From NCBI GenBank assembly GCA_902495355.1, contig CABUWV010000010.1, positions 30,652 through 94,651 of the forward strand: a DNA stretch of 64,000 bases, given 5' to 3'. A model generated the notes under the pieces. It ran no database searches. It saw nothing but the letters and a program-made list of their open reading frames with translations, and was not told the origin of the DNA. A program made the translations under genes and the position numbers. Below, one piece after another: positions 9,106-17,680 of this stretch. Each line of letters begins with the position of its first letter. Within the stretch, counting starts at the first letter, position 1. The DNA is from an uncultured Collinsella sp. (lineage in GTDB: Bacteria; Actinomycetota; Coriobacteriia; Coriobacteriales; Coriobacteriaceae).

Positions 9106-9981
9106 ATGGATTGCCCGGTCACCGCTCGTCCCACCGTTATCGTTATCTCCGACTCGCTCGGTGATACCGCTTGTGAGGTGGTGCTTGCGGCGTCCGGGCA
9201 ATTTGATGAAGGGGCTTTTCGTTTGTTGCGCCTGCCCAAGGTGAACTCGGTGGAGCAGGTCAAGTCGTTTGTGGGCCCGCGCGTTGATGCGGACCATCGC
9301 GATATTGCCGTGTTCCACACCATTGTCGATCCGGCGCTTCGCGCCCGCGTGCTCGATTACCTGGGCATACTGCATATTCGTTCGGTTGACCTGATCGGCC
9401 CAGCGCTCGCCGTGCTGTCGTCGCTCATTGGTGTGCCGCCCAAGGGCGTCGCGGGTGTGATTCACAAGACCGATGACCGCTATTTCCATCGTATCGAGGC
9501 CATGGAGTATTTTGTTGAGCACGATGACGGGCGCGGCTGCGACGACCTGTCGGGGGCCGATATCGTGCTGCTGGGTGTATCTCGCACGTCCAAGACGCCG
9601 CTGTCGATGTATTTGGCCTATCAGGGCTACAAGGTCGCCAATGTCCCACTGGCGCATGGCATGGAGCCGCCGAAGTCTATTTACGAGATTGACCCGATGC
9701 GGTTGTTTGGTCTGATTTCGACCGTCGACGTTATTTCTGAGATTCGCGATAGCCGCTTGGGCGATGACTACGCCCGTGCCGTCGCCGGCTCCTATGCCGA
9801 GCCCGAGAGCGTGCGCAGTGAGCTTGAGGAGGCCCGCGCCCTTATGAAGCGCCTGGGCTGCTTTGTGGTGCGCACCGACGGCAAGGCGATCGAGGAGAGC
9901 GCTGCCGAGATCATTGGCCACTTGGAGGAAATCCAAGAAGCCCGTGCCCGCCGCGCCGCTCGCCGAGTTCAACAGCAGTAG
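9106..9981 (+). CDS. ppsR: PPDK regulatory protein (bifunctional kinase/pyrophosphorylase)
   Basis: DUF299 protein that inactivates pyruvate phosphate dikinase by ADP-dependent phosphorylation of a Thr next to the catalytic His, and reactivates it by phosphorolysis. The N-terminal VISDSLGDTA and the P-loop GVSRTSKTP (residues 157-165) are family hallmarks. At 291 residues it is slightly longer than usual (about 270), with a basic C-terminal tail. Its target ppdK lies directly downstream, beyond a large palindrome, so enzyme and switch are neighbours. Confidence 0.95.
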   Translation: MDCPVTARPTVIVISDSLGDTACEVVLAASGQFDEGAFRLLRLPKVNSVEQVKSFVGPRVDADHRDIAVFHTIVDPALRARVLDYLGILHIRSVDLIGPALAVLSSLIGVPPKGVAGVIHKTDDRYFHRIEAMEYFVEHDDGRGCDDLSGADIVLLGVSRTSKTPLSMYLAYQGYKVANVPLAHGMEPPKSIYEIDPMRLFGLISTVDVISEIRDSRLGDDYARAVAGSYAEPESVRSELEEARALMKRLGCFVVRTDGKAIEESAAEIIGHLEEIQEARARRAARRVQQQ

Positions 9982-9987
9982 TCCTTC

Positions 9988-10073
9988 CTGGGATGATTTT
10001 TCTGGGACGGGGATTAAAAAATCATTGTGTACCTAATGATTTTTTTATCCCCGTCCCAGAAAAATCATCCCAG
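9988..10073. repeat. 86-bp palindrome, REP/BIME-like
   Basis: Arms 9988-10026 and 10035-10073 match at 38 of 39 positions around the 8-base loop GTGTACCT. Each arm can also fold on itself (ATGATTTTT with AAAAATCAT around CTGGGACGGGG), so the element reads as two inverted REP-like units. It may act as a terminator for the glyQS-ppsR transcript, but no separate U tract is needed for the symmetry. Confidence 0.85.
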
Positions 10074-10116
10074 ATGACTAGGTGGATAAAATTGCCCTGT
10101 CTCAAATTGACTAGTA

Positions 10117-10136
10117 TTGCTAAAGCGATTTAGCAA
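10117..10136. promoter_or_regulatory. operator-like palindrome upstream of ppdK
   Basis: TTGCTAAA-GCGA-TTTAGCAA has perfect 8-base half sites with a central CG, as in LacI/GalR-family operators. It does not match the CcpA cre consensus. It lies about 30 bases upstream of the candidate promoter. Confidence 0.45.
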
Positions 10137-10147
10137 AGAACTTGCAT

Positions 10148-10178
10148 TTGACCTGCAATTTTCTTGCAGTGGTATCTT
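10148..10178 (+). promoter_or_regulatory. candidate ppdK promoter
   Basis: TTGACC (10148-10153) and TATCTT (10173-10178) are 19 bases apart, wider than ideal. This is the best match in the gap. Confidence 0.35.
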
Positions 10179-10353
10179 CATAAGGTAACCACCTTTACCT
10201 ACCGTTTACCGCCGCATTTATCACGTTTACCAAACCCCTCGCCCTCTACGCAAGCCCGCTCAACGTCCGCCGTATAGTTCCCTCACGGCCCGCATCCGGC
10301 GGGTCGATTCGTCACCACGGTCGTGCGCGAGAGCGCATGGAAGGGGAAGTATC

Positions 10354-13104
10354 GTGAGCGATTGCAAGAGGGTTTATCGTTTTGGAACCGACGCCCAGGG
10401 CACCTGTGTCACTGAGGGCGACAAGTCCATGAACTTCGTGCTTGGCGGCAAGGGCGCAAACCTTGCCGAGATGAGCCGCATCGGCCTGCCGGTTCCCGGT
10501 GGCTTTACCATTACCTGCCAGACCTGTGTCGAGTACTCCGGCGCCGGCAACGTCTGGCCCGAAGGCGCACTCGATGAGATCGTTGCCGCCGAGGCCGACC
10601 TCGAGGCCCGCTGCGGCAAGAAGCTCGGCGACGCCTCCGACCCGCTGCTCGTGTCGGTTCGCTCGGGCGCTCCGTTCTCCATGCCCGGCATGATGGACAC
10701 GGTCCTCAACTTGGGCCTCAACGACGACTCCGTTCAGGGTCTCATCGCCCAGACGCAAAACCCGCGTTTTGCCTGGGATAGCTACCGCCGCTTTATCCAG
10801 ATGTTCTCCAACGTCGTTATGGGTGTCGATGCCGACCTGTTCGAGAACGCGCTGACCCAGGCACGCCTGGTCGCAGGCGCTCGCGTCGATTCCGAGCTTT
10901 CGGCCGAGGACCTGCAGGAGCTCGTGGAGACCTTTAAGGGCATCTTCTCCGAGAACGTCGAGGCCGCCCTGTATCCCGAGCTCGAGGTCGCCGACGGCAA
11001 GCCCGTCTTCCCGCACAATCCGGAGCTCCAGCTGCGCCTTGCCATCCAGGCCGTCTTTGGCAGCTGGATGAACGAGCGCGCCTGCATCTACCGCAAGCAG
11101 CATGGCATTTCTGACGAGCTCGGCACCGCCGTCAACGTGCAGGCTATGGCCTTTGGCAACAAGGGCGAGACCTCTGCGACCGGCGTCGCCTTTACGCGCA
11201 ACCCGGCCGATGGCACTAAGGAGTTCTACGGTGACTTTTTGGTTAACGCCCAGGGCGAGGATGTCGTCGCCGGCATCCGCAACACCGAGCCCATCGCCGA
11301 CCTCAAGACCACCCCGGGCCTCGAGTCTGCAGGTGAGGAGCTCGAGCGCGTGTTCCTGACGCTCGAGGACCATTACCGCGATATGTGCGATATCGAGTTC
11401 ACCATCGAGCAGGGCAAGCTCTGGATGCTCCAGACCCGCGTGGGCAAGCGCACTGCCACCGCCGCCTTGCGCATTGCCATCGAAATGGTCGAGGAGGGCC
11501 TGATCACCCGCGAGGAGGCCGTCAGCCGCATCGACCCAGCACAACTCGACCAGCTCCTGCATCCGCAGTTCGACGCCTCTAAGAAGTACGAGGCACTTGC
11601 TACCGGCCTTAATGCCAGCCCTGGTGCCGCCGTGGGCGAGGTCGTGTTCTCGAGCGACGATGCCGTCGCGCGTGCCAAAGAGGGTCACAAGGTCATTTTG
11701 GTTCGCTGGGAGACCAACCCCGATGACCTGAAGGGCATGGTTGCCGCCGAGGGCATCCTGACCAGCCACGGTGGCAAGACGAGCCATGCCGCCGTTATCG
11801 CTCGCGGTATGGGCACACCCTGCGTCTGTGGCGTCGAGCGCTTCCACATTGACGCGGCTGAGAAGGTCGTACGCATCGAAGGCAGCGATCGTGTGCTGCA
11901 CGAGGGCGATGTCATCTCCATCGACGGCACCCAGGGTATCGTCGTCGACGGCGCCGTTGATCTGGTTTCGGCCGAGCTCACCGGCGACCTGGACACCATC
12001 TTGTCCTGGGCCGACGAGATTCGTCTGGACGAGACCTGTGGCCACGCCAACCATGTGCGCGTCAACGCCGACAACCCCGAGGATGCCGCGCTCGCCCTCG
12101 AGTTTGGCGCCGAGGCCATCGGCCTGTGCCGTACTGAGCATATGTTCCTTGGCGACCGTAAGAACATCATCCAGAGCTTTATCCTGTCTGACGATGAGGT
12201 CGTGAAGCGGCAGGCCCTGGCCGACCTGCTCAAGGTTCAGACCGAGGACTTCCTGGCGATGTTCAAGACCATGTCCGGTCGCGATGTGGTCGTTCGCCTG
12301 CTCGATCCGCCGCTGCACGAGTTCCTGGATAATCCGCGTGAGCTCGAGGTCGCCATCACCAAGAAGGAAGCCGCTGGCGCCAACGAGGAAGAGCTTGCCG
12401 CTCTGCGCACCCGCCTGCGTCGTATCGACGGCATGGTCGAGTCCAACCCGATGCTCGGCCTGCGCGGTGTGCGCCTGTCCGTTGTCTTTGACGACCTGCC
12501 ACTCATGCAAGTTCGCGCCGTGGCCACGGCTGCTGCCCGCCTTATCAAGGAGGGCGTCGACCCGCGCCCCGAGATCATGGTTCCGCTCGTTTCCATTACG
12601 GCCGAGCACGTTCAGACTCGCGAAGTCATCGAGCGCGTGATCGCCGAGGTTTCCGCCGAGGAGGGCGTCGAGCTCAATATTCCCGTGGGCACGATGCTCG
12701 AGCTGCCGCGTGCCTGCATGGTTGCCGACGAGATCGCGCAGCACGCCGACTTCTTCTGCTTTGGCACCAACGACCTCACGCAGACGACCTTCGGCTTCTC
12801 TCGAGACGATGCCGAGGCCAAGTTCATCCCGCTGTACATGCACAAGAAGATCTTGAAGGACAACCCCTTCGAGACCATCGACTCGGCGGTACTCGAGCTA
12901 GTGCGCATGGCCGTCGAGAAAGGTCGCGCCACCAACCCCGACATGCACTTTGGCGTGTGCGGCGAGCACGGCGGCGACCCCAAATCCATTAAGGTCCTGT
13001 TCAACGTGGCCGATGTGGACTACGTGTCCTGCTCGCCCTATCGCGTGCCCCTTGCGCGCCTGGCTGCCGCCCAGGCCAAGCTCGAGGCCAAGCGTTCCGC
13101 CTAA
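10354..13104 (+). CDS. ppdK: pyruvate, phosphate dikinase
   Basis: Interconverts pyruvate, ATP and phosphate with phosphoenolpyruvate, AMP and pyrophosphate. The nucleotide-binding N terminus has NFVLGGKGANLAEMS. The swivelling phosphohistidine domain has GGKTSHAAVIARG with His478, and Thr476 is the residue PpsR would modify. The C-terminal PEP/pyruvate barrel has CGEHGGDP with Cys869. At 916 residues it is slightly longer than usual (about 875-890). The start is GTG 10354 after AAGGGGAAG. Pairing with ppsR makes reversible inactivation very likely. Confidence 0.97.
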   Translation: MSDCKRVYRFGTDAQGTCVTEGDKSMNFVLGGKGANLAEMSRIGLPVPGGFTITCQTCVEYSGAGNVWPEGALDEIVAAEADLEARCGKKLGDASDPLLVSVRSGAPFSMPGMMDTVLNLGLNDDSVQGLIAQTQNPRFAWDSYRRFIQMFSNVVMGVDADLFENALTQARLVAGARVDSELSAEDLQELVETFKGIFSENVEAALYPELEVADGKPVFPHNPELQLRLAIQAVFGSWMNERACIYRKQHGISDELGTAVNVQAMAFGNKGETSATGVAFTRNPADGTKEFYGDFLVNAQGEDVVAGIRNTEPIADLKTTPGLESAGEELERVFLTLEDHYRDMCDIEFTIEQGKLWMLQTRVGKRTATAALRIAIEMVEEGLITREEAVSRIDPAQLDQLLHPQFDASKKYEALATGLNASPGAAVGEVVFSSDDAVARAKEGHKVILVRWETNPDDLKGMVAAEGILTSHGGKTSHAAVIARGMGTPCVCGVERFHIDAAEKVVRIEGSDRVLHEGDVISIDGTQGIVVDGAVDLVSAELTGDLDTILSWADEIRLDETCGHANHVRVNADNPEDAALALEFGAEAIGLCRTEHMFLGDRKNIIQSFILSDDEVVKRQALADLLKVQTEDFLAMFKTMSGRDVVVRLLDPPLHEFLDNPRELEVAITKKEAAGANEEELAALRTRLRRIDGMVESNPMLGLRGVRLSVVFDDLPLMQVRAVATAAARLIKEGVDPRPEIMVPLVSITAEHVQTREVIERVIAEVSAEEGVELNIPVGTMLELPRACMVADEIAQHADFFCFGTNDLTQTTFGFSRDDAEAKFIPLYMHKKILKDNPFETIDSAVLELVRMAVEKGRATNPDMHFGVCGEHGGDPKSIKVLFNVADVDYVSCSPYRVPLARLAAAQAKLEAKRSA

Positions 13105-13142
13105 CGTTTTGGGCTTAGGCGCATACCGTAGCCCCCTTCACG

Positions 13143-13172
13143 CCGCCCGTCTCATTCGTGAGGCGGGCGGTT
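13143..13172 (+). terminator. strong hairpin after ppdK
   Basis: A 12-bp stem (CCGCCCGTCTCA with TGAGGCGGGCGG, one G-U pair) closes on TTCG. Only a short T-rich tail follows, so this may be a terminator with a weak U tract or a stabilising hairpin. Confidence 0.6.
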
Positions 13173-13216
13173 ATCATGTGCGGGTTTTGTCTTTTTGTCT
13201 GCGTAAAAAATTGTTC

Positions 13217-13244
13217 TTGCAGCAGAAACCCGCGCGTGTATACT
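13217..13244 (+). promoter_or_regulatory. promoter of rplS
   Basis: TTGCAG (13217-13222) and TATACT (13239-13244) are 16 bases apart, giving a leader of about 65 bases. Confidence 0.6.
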
Positions 13245-13313
13245 CGAATACGTTTGTTCAACTACGTGCCGGCCAAGGTGGTACGGCACCTCTAGAAGAG
13301 TAAGGAATTGCAC

Positions 13314-13655
13314 ATGGATTACATCCGCGCAATCGAGCGTCAGCAGATCCGCGAGGACATCCCTCAGGTCCGCGTCGCCGACAACGTCAAGGTTCACTAC
13401 CGCATTAAGGAAGGTGACCGCGAGCGCATCCAGGTCTTCCAGGGCGACGTCATCCGCATGGCCGGCGCCGGTGCCCGTGAGACCTTCACCGTCCGCAAGA
13501 TTTCCTTCGGTGTCGGTGTTGAGCGTACCTTCCCGCTTCACAGCCCCAAGATCGCCAAGCTCGAGGTCGTCCGTCATGGTCGCGTCCGTCGCGCCAAGCT
13601 GTACTACCTCCGCGACAAGGTGGGCAAGGCTGCTCGCATCCCCGAGAAGCGCTAA
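13314..13655 (+). CDS. rplS: 50S ribosomal protein L19
   Basis: Large-subunit protein at the subunit interface. The protein starts [18 protein letters not shown] and contains the L19 stretch [23 protein letters not shown] 13314 is 7 bases after AAGGA and gives 113 residues, the family length; an upstream in-frame TTG at 13308 is less likely. It has its own promoter and terminator, rather than following trmD as in most bacteria. Confidence 0.97.
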   Translation: MDYIRAIERQQIREDIPQVRVADNVKVHYRIKEGDRERIQVFQGDVIRMAGAGARETFTVRKISFGVGVERTFPLHSPKIAKLEVVRHGRVRRAKLYYLRDKVGKAARIPEKR

Positions 13656-13689
13656 GAAGATCGCAGCGTCTGTCCACTCATTTGGACAC

Positions 13690-13719
13690 AAGGGTCACCT
13701 TCGGGTGGCCCTTCTTTTT
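13690..13719 (+). terminator. intrinsic terminator after rplS
   Basis: AAGGGTCACC and GGTGGCCCTT pair around TTCG, followed by CTTTTT. Confidence 0.88.
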
Positions 13720-13748
13720 ATCTGATTTGCATGCAAGGAGGGCCTGGT

Positions 13749-14537
13749 ATGGCCAACATGACGAGCTCGGTTTCGGCGTCGCAGGTTGCCGGCGAGCTGG
13801 CGAGCGCCACGTTTGAGGAGATTCCCGCCCTCGTGGAGCATTATCGCGAGGATCCGCGCCAGCAGGTGATCAAGGCTTGCGAGCGTGCCCTAAAGCGCCA
13901 TGCCAAGGAGCTTGCCGAGCGCGAGCGCGTCAACGGCATGTACGAGCTTATGCATGAGCTCGGCGGTGATGGTGTGGTCGTGGGCGTCGACGAGGTGGGC
14001 CGTGGCTCGGTAGCGGGTCCTTTGACGGTGTGCGCCGTGTGCCTTCCGATGGAGCCGCGCATCTGGGGCATCAACGATTCCAAAAAGCTCACGCCGGCGC
14101 GCCGCGAGCTGCTATCGGTGAAGATTGCCGAGGTGGCGACCGCTATCGGCTTTTGCCATATCCCTCCTGCGGATATCGACGAGATGGGCATGGCCCGCGC
14201 CATTCGAGCCGCTGTCGCGGGTGCGGTGGCCGATACGGGGCTTGAGCCCGATTGCGTGCTTATGGACGGCAACCCCCTGGGCGCCGTGCCCCATGAGCGC
14301 GACGTGGTCAAGGGCGATGCCAAGATCGCCTGTATCGCCGCGGCATCTATCATGGCAAAGGTCACGCGTGACGAGATGATGGTCGAGTACGACGCCGAGT
14401 ATTCCGAGTACCATTTGGCCGAATCGAAAGGCTATGCGAGCCCCGAGCACATCGAGGCCATTCGCAAACATGGTCTTTCTCCGCTGCACCGTGTGAGCTT
14501 TTGCGGAAACTTTCTGCAGACTGAGCGCCTTTTTTAG
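13749..14537 (+). CDS. rnhB: ribonuclease HII
   Basis: Cleaves RNA in RNA-DNA hybrids, including single misincorporated ribonucleotides. The first catalytic motif is VGVDEVGRGSVAGPL (Asp-Glu-Gly), with further acidic residues in VLMDGNPLG and CIAAASIMAKVTRD. ATG 13749 follows AAGGAGGG at 13735-13742 and gives 262 residues, including an N-terminal extension of roughly 75 residues before the catalytic core. It sits in the usual place before yraN and comM. Confidence 0.96.
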   Translation: MANMTSSVSASQVAGELASATFEEIPALVEHYREDPRQQVIKACERALKRHAKELAERERVNGMYELMHELGGDGVVVGVDEVGRGSVAGPLTVCAVCLPMEPRIWGINDSKKLTPARRELLSVKIAEVATAIGFCHIPPADIDEMGMARAIRAAVAGAVADTGLEPDCVLMDGNPLGAVPHERDVVKGDAKIACIAAASIMAKVTRDEMMVEYDAEYSEYHLAESKGYASPEHIEAIRKHGLSPLHRVSFCGNFLQTERLF

Positions 14538-14584
14538 GCCAATTGTGGAGACTGGGACCTTAAGGGTTCTATAAACCTGCTGGT

Positions 14585-14627
14585 AGGGGCCGTGTGCAAC
14601 GCTATTGTTGCGCGCGGCCCCTCATTT
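14585..14627 (+). terminator. long hairpin after rnhB
   Basis: Arms 14585-14600 and 14607-14622 form a 16-bp stem, allowing two G-U pairs, around a 6-base loop. The tail CATTTGTC is only moderately T rich, so readthrough into yraN is possible. Confidence 0.6.
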
Positions 14628-14725
14628 GTCGGCATTTGGTTGGTTTTCGGTTTGCTTCCGGTACTTACCCGCATGAAACCTGCCCTCATTATCGAGGCAA
14701 TGCAGGGAGTGGGAAAGGAGACCCC

Positions 14726-15211
14726 ATGTGTGCCGCAGCCAAAATGAGCAAGACGCAGCAGCTCAAGGAACGTTGGGAAGAGGGGGAGCTCGATTGCGGG
14801 TCGATCACCCCTGAGTTTATCAAGGGGCTCAGTCCTCGCGAGCTCGGTATGCTGGGCGAGCTTATCGCAATCGATTACTTTAACGAGCGCGGCTATGCAT
14901 TGCTGGAACAAGGCTATCGATGCTCGGAGGGCGAGGCCGACCTGGTGCTGCTTGACGAGCTCGACGATGTGGTGGTGATGGCCGAGGTCAAGACCAGGCG
15001 TGTTGCGCTGGATTGCGATACGCGGGTGTTTCCCGAGGAAGCGGTGAACGCCCAAAAGCAGCGGCGCTATCGTCGCATCGCGAGTTGTTATCTCATGGAG
15101 CATTATCCGCTCAAGGCGATCCGCTTCGATGCCGTGGGCGTCACCATTCGCGGCGGGCATATCGCCGAGATCGAGCACCAGTACAATGCATTCGATTGGC
15201 AGGTGTCGTGA
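14726..15211 (+). CDS. yraN: UPF0102 / YraN-family nuclease-like protein
   Basis: Member of the YraN family, which has a predicted restriction-endonuclease-like fold and no firmly known role. The conserved core ERGYALLEQGYRCSEGEADLV followed by VVMAEVKTRR supplies the E, D and ExK residues of a PD-(D/E)xK site. At 161 residues it is longer than usual (about 120), with about 40 extra N-terminal residues. ATG 14726 follows GGGAAAGGAG. Its stop overlaps the comM ATG, so it belongs to a comM-dprA operon linked to DNA uptake. Confidence 0.9.
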   Translation: MCAAAKMSKTQQLKERWEEGELDCGSITPEFIKGLSPRELGMLGELIAIDYFNERGYALLEQGYRCSEGEADLVLLDELDDVVVMAEVKTRRVALDCDTRVFPEEAVNAQKQRRYRRIASCYLMEHYPLKAIRFDAVGVTIRGGHIAEIEHQYNAFDWQVS

Positions 15212-16734
15212 TGGCGTTCGAAACTTTTGCCGTTCACGCAGCCTGTATCCGCGGCGTCGAGGCGATTCCCGTTACGGTCGAGGTTTCGCTCGCGGGCGGC
15301 ATCCCGGGCATCCAGATGCTCGGCATCCCGAGTATGGAGGTCATGGAGTCTCGCGGGCGCATTCGCTGTGCGATGCGCTCTGCCGGATTCGAGATTCCGC
15401 GCTCGGGCATTACGGTCAATCTGGCACCGGGCGATATCCGAAAGACCGGTAGCGGCTTTGACCTGCCGATAGCCATTGCGGTGCTTGCGGCCGATGGGCA
15501 GATTCCCCGCGACAATCTCGACCACTGCCTCATTGCCGGCGAGCTCGGCTTGGATGGCACGGTGCTTCCCGTCAAGGGCGAAGTAGCGTTTCAGCTGCTG
15601 GCTCGCGACATGGGGTTGTCTTTTATCGCCGGTAGGTCCGACCAGCATGTTCCGCTTTCGGGGGTCGACTGCGGTTTTATCGACCATCTGTCGCAGCTTG
15701 CTCACGGTATGGGCGAGGCAGCTCGGCACTATCTGGATTCTGAAGTGCCCGAGGCCACCTTTGAGCCCGAGCTCGATTATGCCGACGTGTTGGGGCAGGA
15801 GGTCGCCAAGCGCGGCATAGCGCTTGCGGCGGCAGGGGAGCTGGGCTTGCTTATGATCGGGTCTCCGGGATCGGGCAAGACCATGCTTGCGCGCCGCATG
15901 ACGGGTATCTTGCCCGAGCTTTCCGTCGAGGATCAGCAAGAGGCGCTGTGTATCCATTCGGTCTTGGGTGAAAATATCGATGGCCTGCTTGCGGGGCATC
16001 GGCCGTTTCGAAGTCCCCATCACAGCATTTCGACAGCGGGCCTTATTGGCGGGGGGCGCCCAGTGCATCCGGGCGAGATCAGCCTTGCCCATGGCGGCGT
16101 GCTCTTTTTGGACGAGCTTGCCGAGTTTCCCACCGGTGTGCTGCAGACGCTTCGTCAGCCAATCGAGCGCGGCTATGTCAGGATCGTGCGCGTCGATGGC
16201 GCCTTTACGTTTCCCTCGCGCTTTCAGCTGCTTGCGGCGAGCAATCCCTGTCCCTGCGGCTTTTTGGGCGATCGCGAGGTCCCGTGTCGCTGTTCGGCAT
16301 CGATGGTCGAGCGCTATCGGTCCAAGTTGCGCGGTCCTTTGGCCGACCGCATCGACCTGATGCTCGATGTGACCCGCCCCGATCCGCAGGTGATTATCGA
16401 GGGCGCCGAGGGCATGTCGTCGGCCGAGCTGCGCGACTACGTTGTCCGCGGTCGGGCTTTTCGTGCCTGGCGCGAGTCCCGTATGGATGATGCGGATGCC
16501 GAGGTTGAGGGTGCCGAGCCCCGCTCTATCGATGGTGTTGTATCGACCTTTGCGCTTGATCAGGCGGCGGAAACGTGCGTGCTCGGCCTGTCGAAGCGCA
16601 CGCATCTCACGGGACGCGGCATCGTGCGTCTGGTTCGCATCGCGCGCACGATTGCCGATGTCGCAGAAAGCGAGCGGGTGACGCAAGACCACGTGCTCGA
16701 GGCGGCGATGTACCAGGGAAGGAGGGATCAGTGA
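15211..16734 (+). CDS. comM: YifB/ComM AAA+ ATPase (Mg-chelatase-like)
   Basis: AAA+ protein of the YifB/ComM family; ComM is a helicase that drives branch migration of incoming DNA during natural transformation. An N-terminal LonC-like domain (MAFETFAVHAACIRGVEAIP) precedes the Walker A motif GSPGSGKTMLARRM (about residue 220), the Walker B GGVLFLDELAEF, and the NPCPCGFLGD/CRCS cysteine cluster. At 507 residues it is full length. Start and stop overlap yraN and dprA by one base each, a tight operon. Confidence 0.95.
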   Translation: MAFETFAVHAACIRGVEAIPVTVEVSLAGGIPGIQMLGIPSMEVMESRGRIRCAMRSAGFEIPRSGITVNLAPGDIRKTGSGFDLPIAIAVLAADGQIPRDNLDHCLIAGELGLDGTVLPVKGEVAFQLLARDMGLSFIAGRSDQHVPLSGVDCGFIDHLSQLAHGMGEAARHYLDSEVPEATFEPELDYADVLGQEVAKRGIALAAAGELGLLMIGSPGSGKTMLARRMTGILPELSVEDQQEALCIHSVLGENIDGLLAGHRPFRSPHHSISTAGLIGGGRPVHPGEISLAHGGVLFLDELAEFPTGVLQTLRQPIERGYVRIVRVDGAFTFPSRFQLLAASNPCPCGFLGDREVPCRCSASMVERYRSKLRGPLADRIDLMLDVTRPDPQVIIEGAEGMSSAELRDYVVRGRAFRAWRESRMDDADAEVEGAEPRSIDGVVSTFALDQAAETCVLGLSKRTHLTGRGIVRLVRIARTIADVAESERVTQDHVLEAAMYQGRRDQ

Positions 16735-17666
16735 TGGGTGAGGAGACTTTTGAGCTGCATCCCGGTGATGCGTTGTATCCAGATACCGTTTTGGAGCTCT
16801 CTGATGTACCCCAGACGCTGTTCGTGCGTGGCGACCCGGAGGTGCTTTCGACGCCGGCGCTCTCCATCATCGGCGCTCGCAAGGCCTCGCCGTACGGCCT
16901 GGCCGTGGCAGAACTGGCCGCGAAAGTTGCGGTCGAGGCGGGGGTGACGGTGGTCTCGGGCGGTGCGGTCGGCTGCGACCAGGCCTCGGGTTGGGCCGCG
17001 GTCAACGCCGGTGGCAGGCACGTCGTGGTGTTGGGTACGGGCGCCGATGTGGTCTACCCGCGCTCGAGTGCGGGGCTCATCGCGCGCACGATCGATACGG
17101 GCGGCGCGGTCGTGTCCATCTCGCCTTGGGGTATGGGGCCACGTAAGTTTGCCTTCCCGCGGCGTAACCGGGTGATTGCCGCGCTTTCGCAGGCGCTCTT
17201 CGTGTCGGAGGCTGGCATGCCATCTGGGACGTTTTCTACCGCCGAGACCGCCATGGACCTGGGGCGCGAGCTGCTTGCGGTACCGGGCTCCATTTTGTCA
17301 CCCGAATCGCGCGGGACCAACTACCTCATTGCCAACGGGGCCTGCTGCATTATTGACGAGGAGTCCATCGAGATGGCCATCTCGCGAATCTACGGTACCC
17401 TGCGCTATTCGCGTCCCGATGCGCCCGGTATCGCAGATCTGGACCCCACGCAGCAGGCCGTGATGCATGCGCTCATCGCCTCGCCGCTGAAGGTCGACGA
17501 CATCGCGGCTCTCGTCTCGCTCGATGCCGTCGGAGTGCTCAAGCTCCTGGGCTCGCTCGAGCTTGGGGGCCTCATCGAACGCATGATGGATGGAAGGTAT
17601 GCGCCCTCCAAGTTTGCCCTTCACGCCCAGACGCCCTTCGGTCACAATGGAAAACGTGTCAATTAG
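16734..17666 (+). CDS. dprA: DNA-processing protein DprA
   Basis: Loads RecA on incoming single-stranded DNA in transformation. The Rossmann core shows LSIIGARKASPYG, VVSGGAVGCDQASG and the late PRRNRVIAALS motif. A C-terminal winged-helix DprA domain (about residues 240-300) is present. The 310-residue length is slightly short of the 360 typical of many homologues, since the N-terminal SAM-like region is missing. ATG 16734 overlaps the comM stop and follows GGAAGGAGGGATC. Confidence 0.94.
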   Translation: MGEETFELHPGDALYPDTVLELSDVPQTLFVRGDPEVLSTPALSIIGARKASPYGLAVAELAAKVAVEAGVTVVSGGAVGCDQASGWAAVNAGGRHVVVLGTGADVVYPRSSAGLIARTIDTGGAVVSISPWGMGPRKFAFPRRNRVIAALSQALFVSEAGMPSGTFSTAETAMDLGRELLAVPGSILSPESRGTNYLIANGACCIIDEESIEMAISRIYGTLRYSRPDAPGIADLDPTQQAVMHALIASPLKVDDIAALVSLDAVGVLKLLGSLELGGLIERMMDGRYAPSKFALHAQTPFGHNGKRVN

Positions 17667-17680
17667 AAAGGTGTTTGCAG

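Larger units (their letters stand above)
9982..10353 (+). other. 372-bp intergenic region between ppsR and ppdK
   Basis: The region holds an 86-bp near-perfect palindrome, then a 20-bp operator-like palindrome, a weak candidate promoter, and about 170 bases of probable leader before the ppdK GTG. I saw no open frame with a ribosome site. Confidence 0.7.

Noticed and set aside
6069..9323. Very long open frame on the minus strand opposite glyQ and glyS
   Set aside because: It is the mirror of strongly biased codons in high-GC genes; it has no ribosome site or family motif, while the + strand genes are certain. The same holds for minus-strand frames at 10312-12843, 27468-30023, 48680-50479, 54057-56411 and 60654-62936.
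10117..10136. CcpA catabolite (cre) site
   Set aside because: The TG and CA ends at cre spacing are missing; half-site length fits other LacI-family proteins better.
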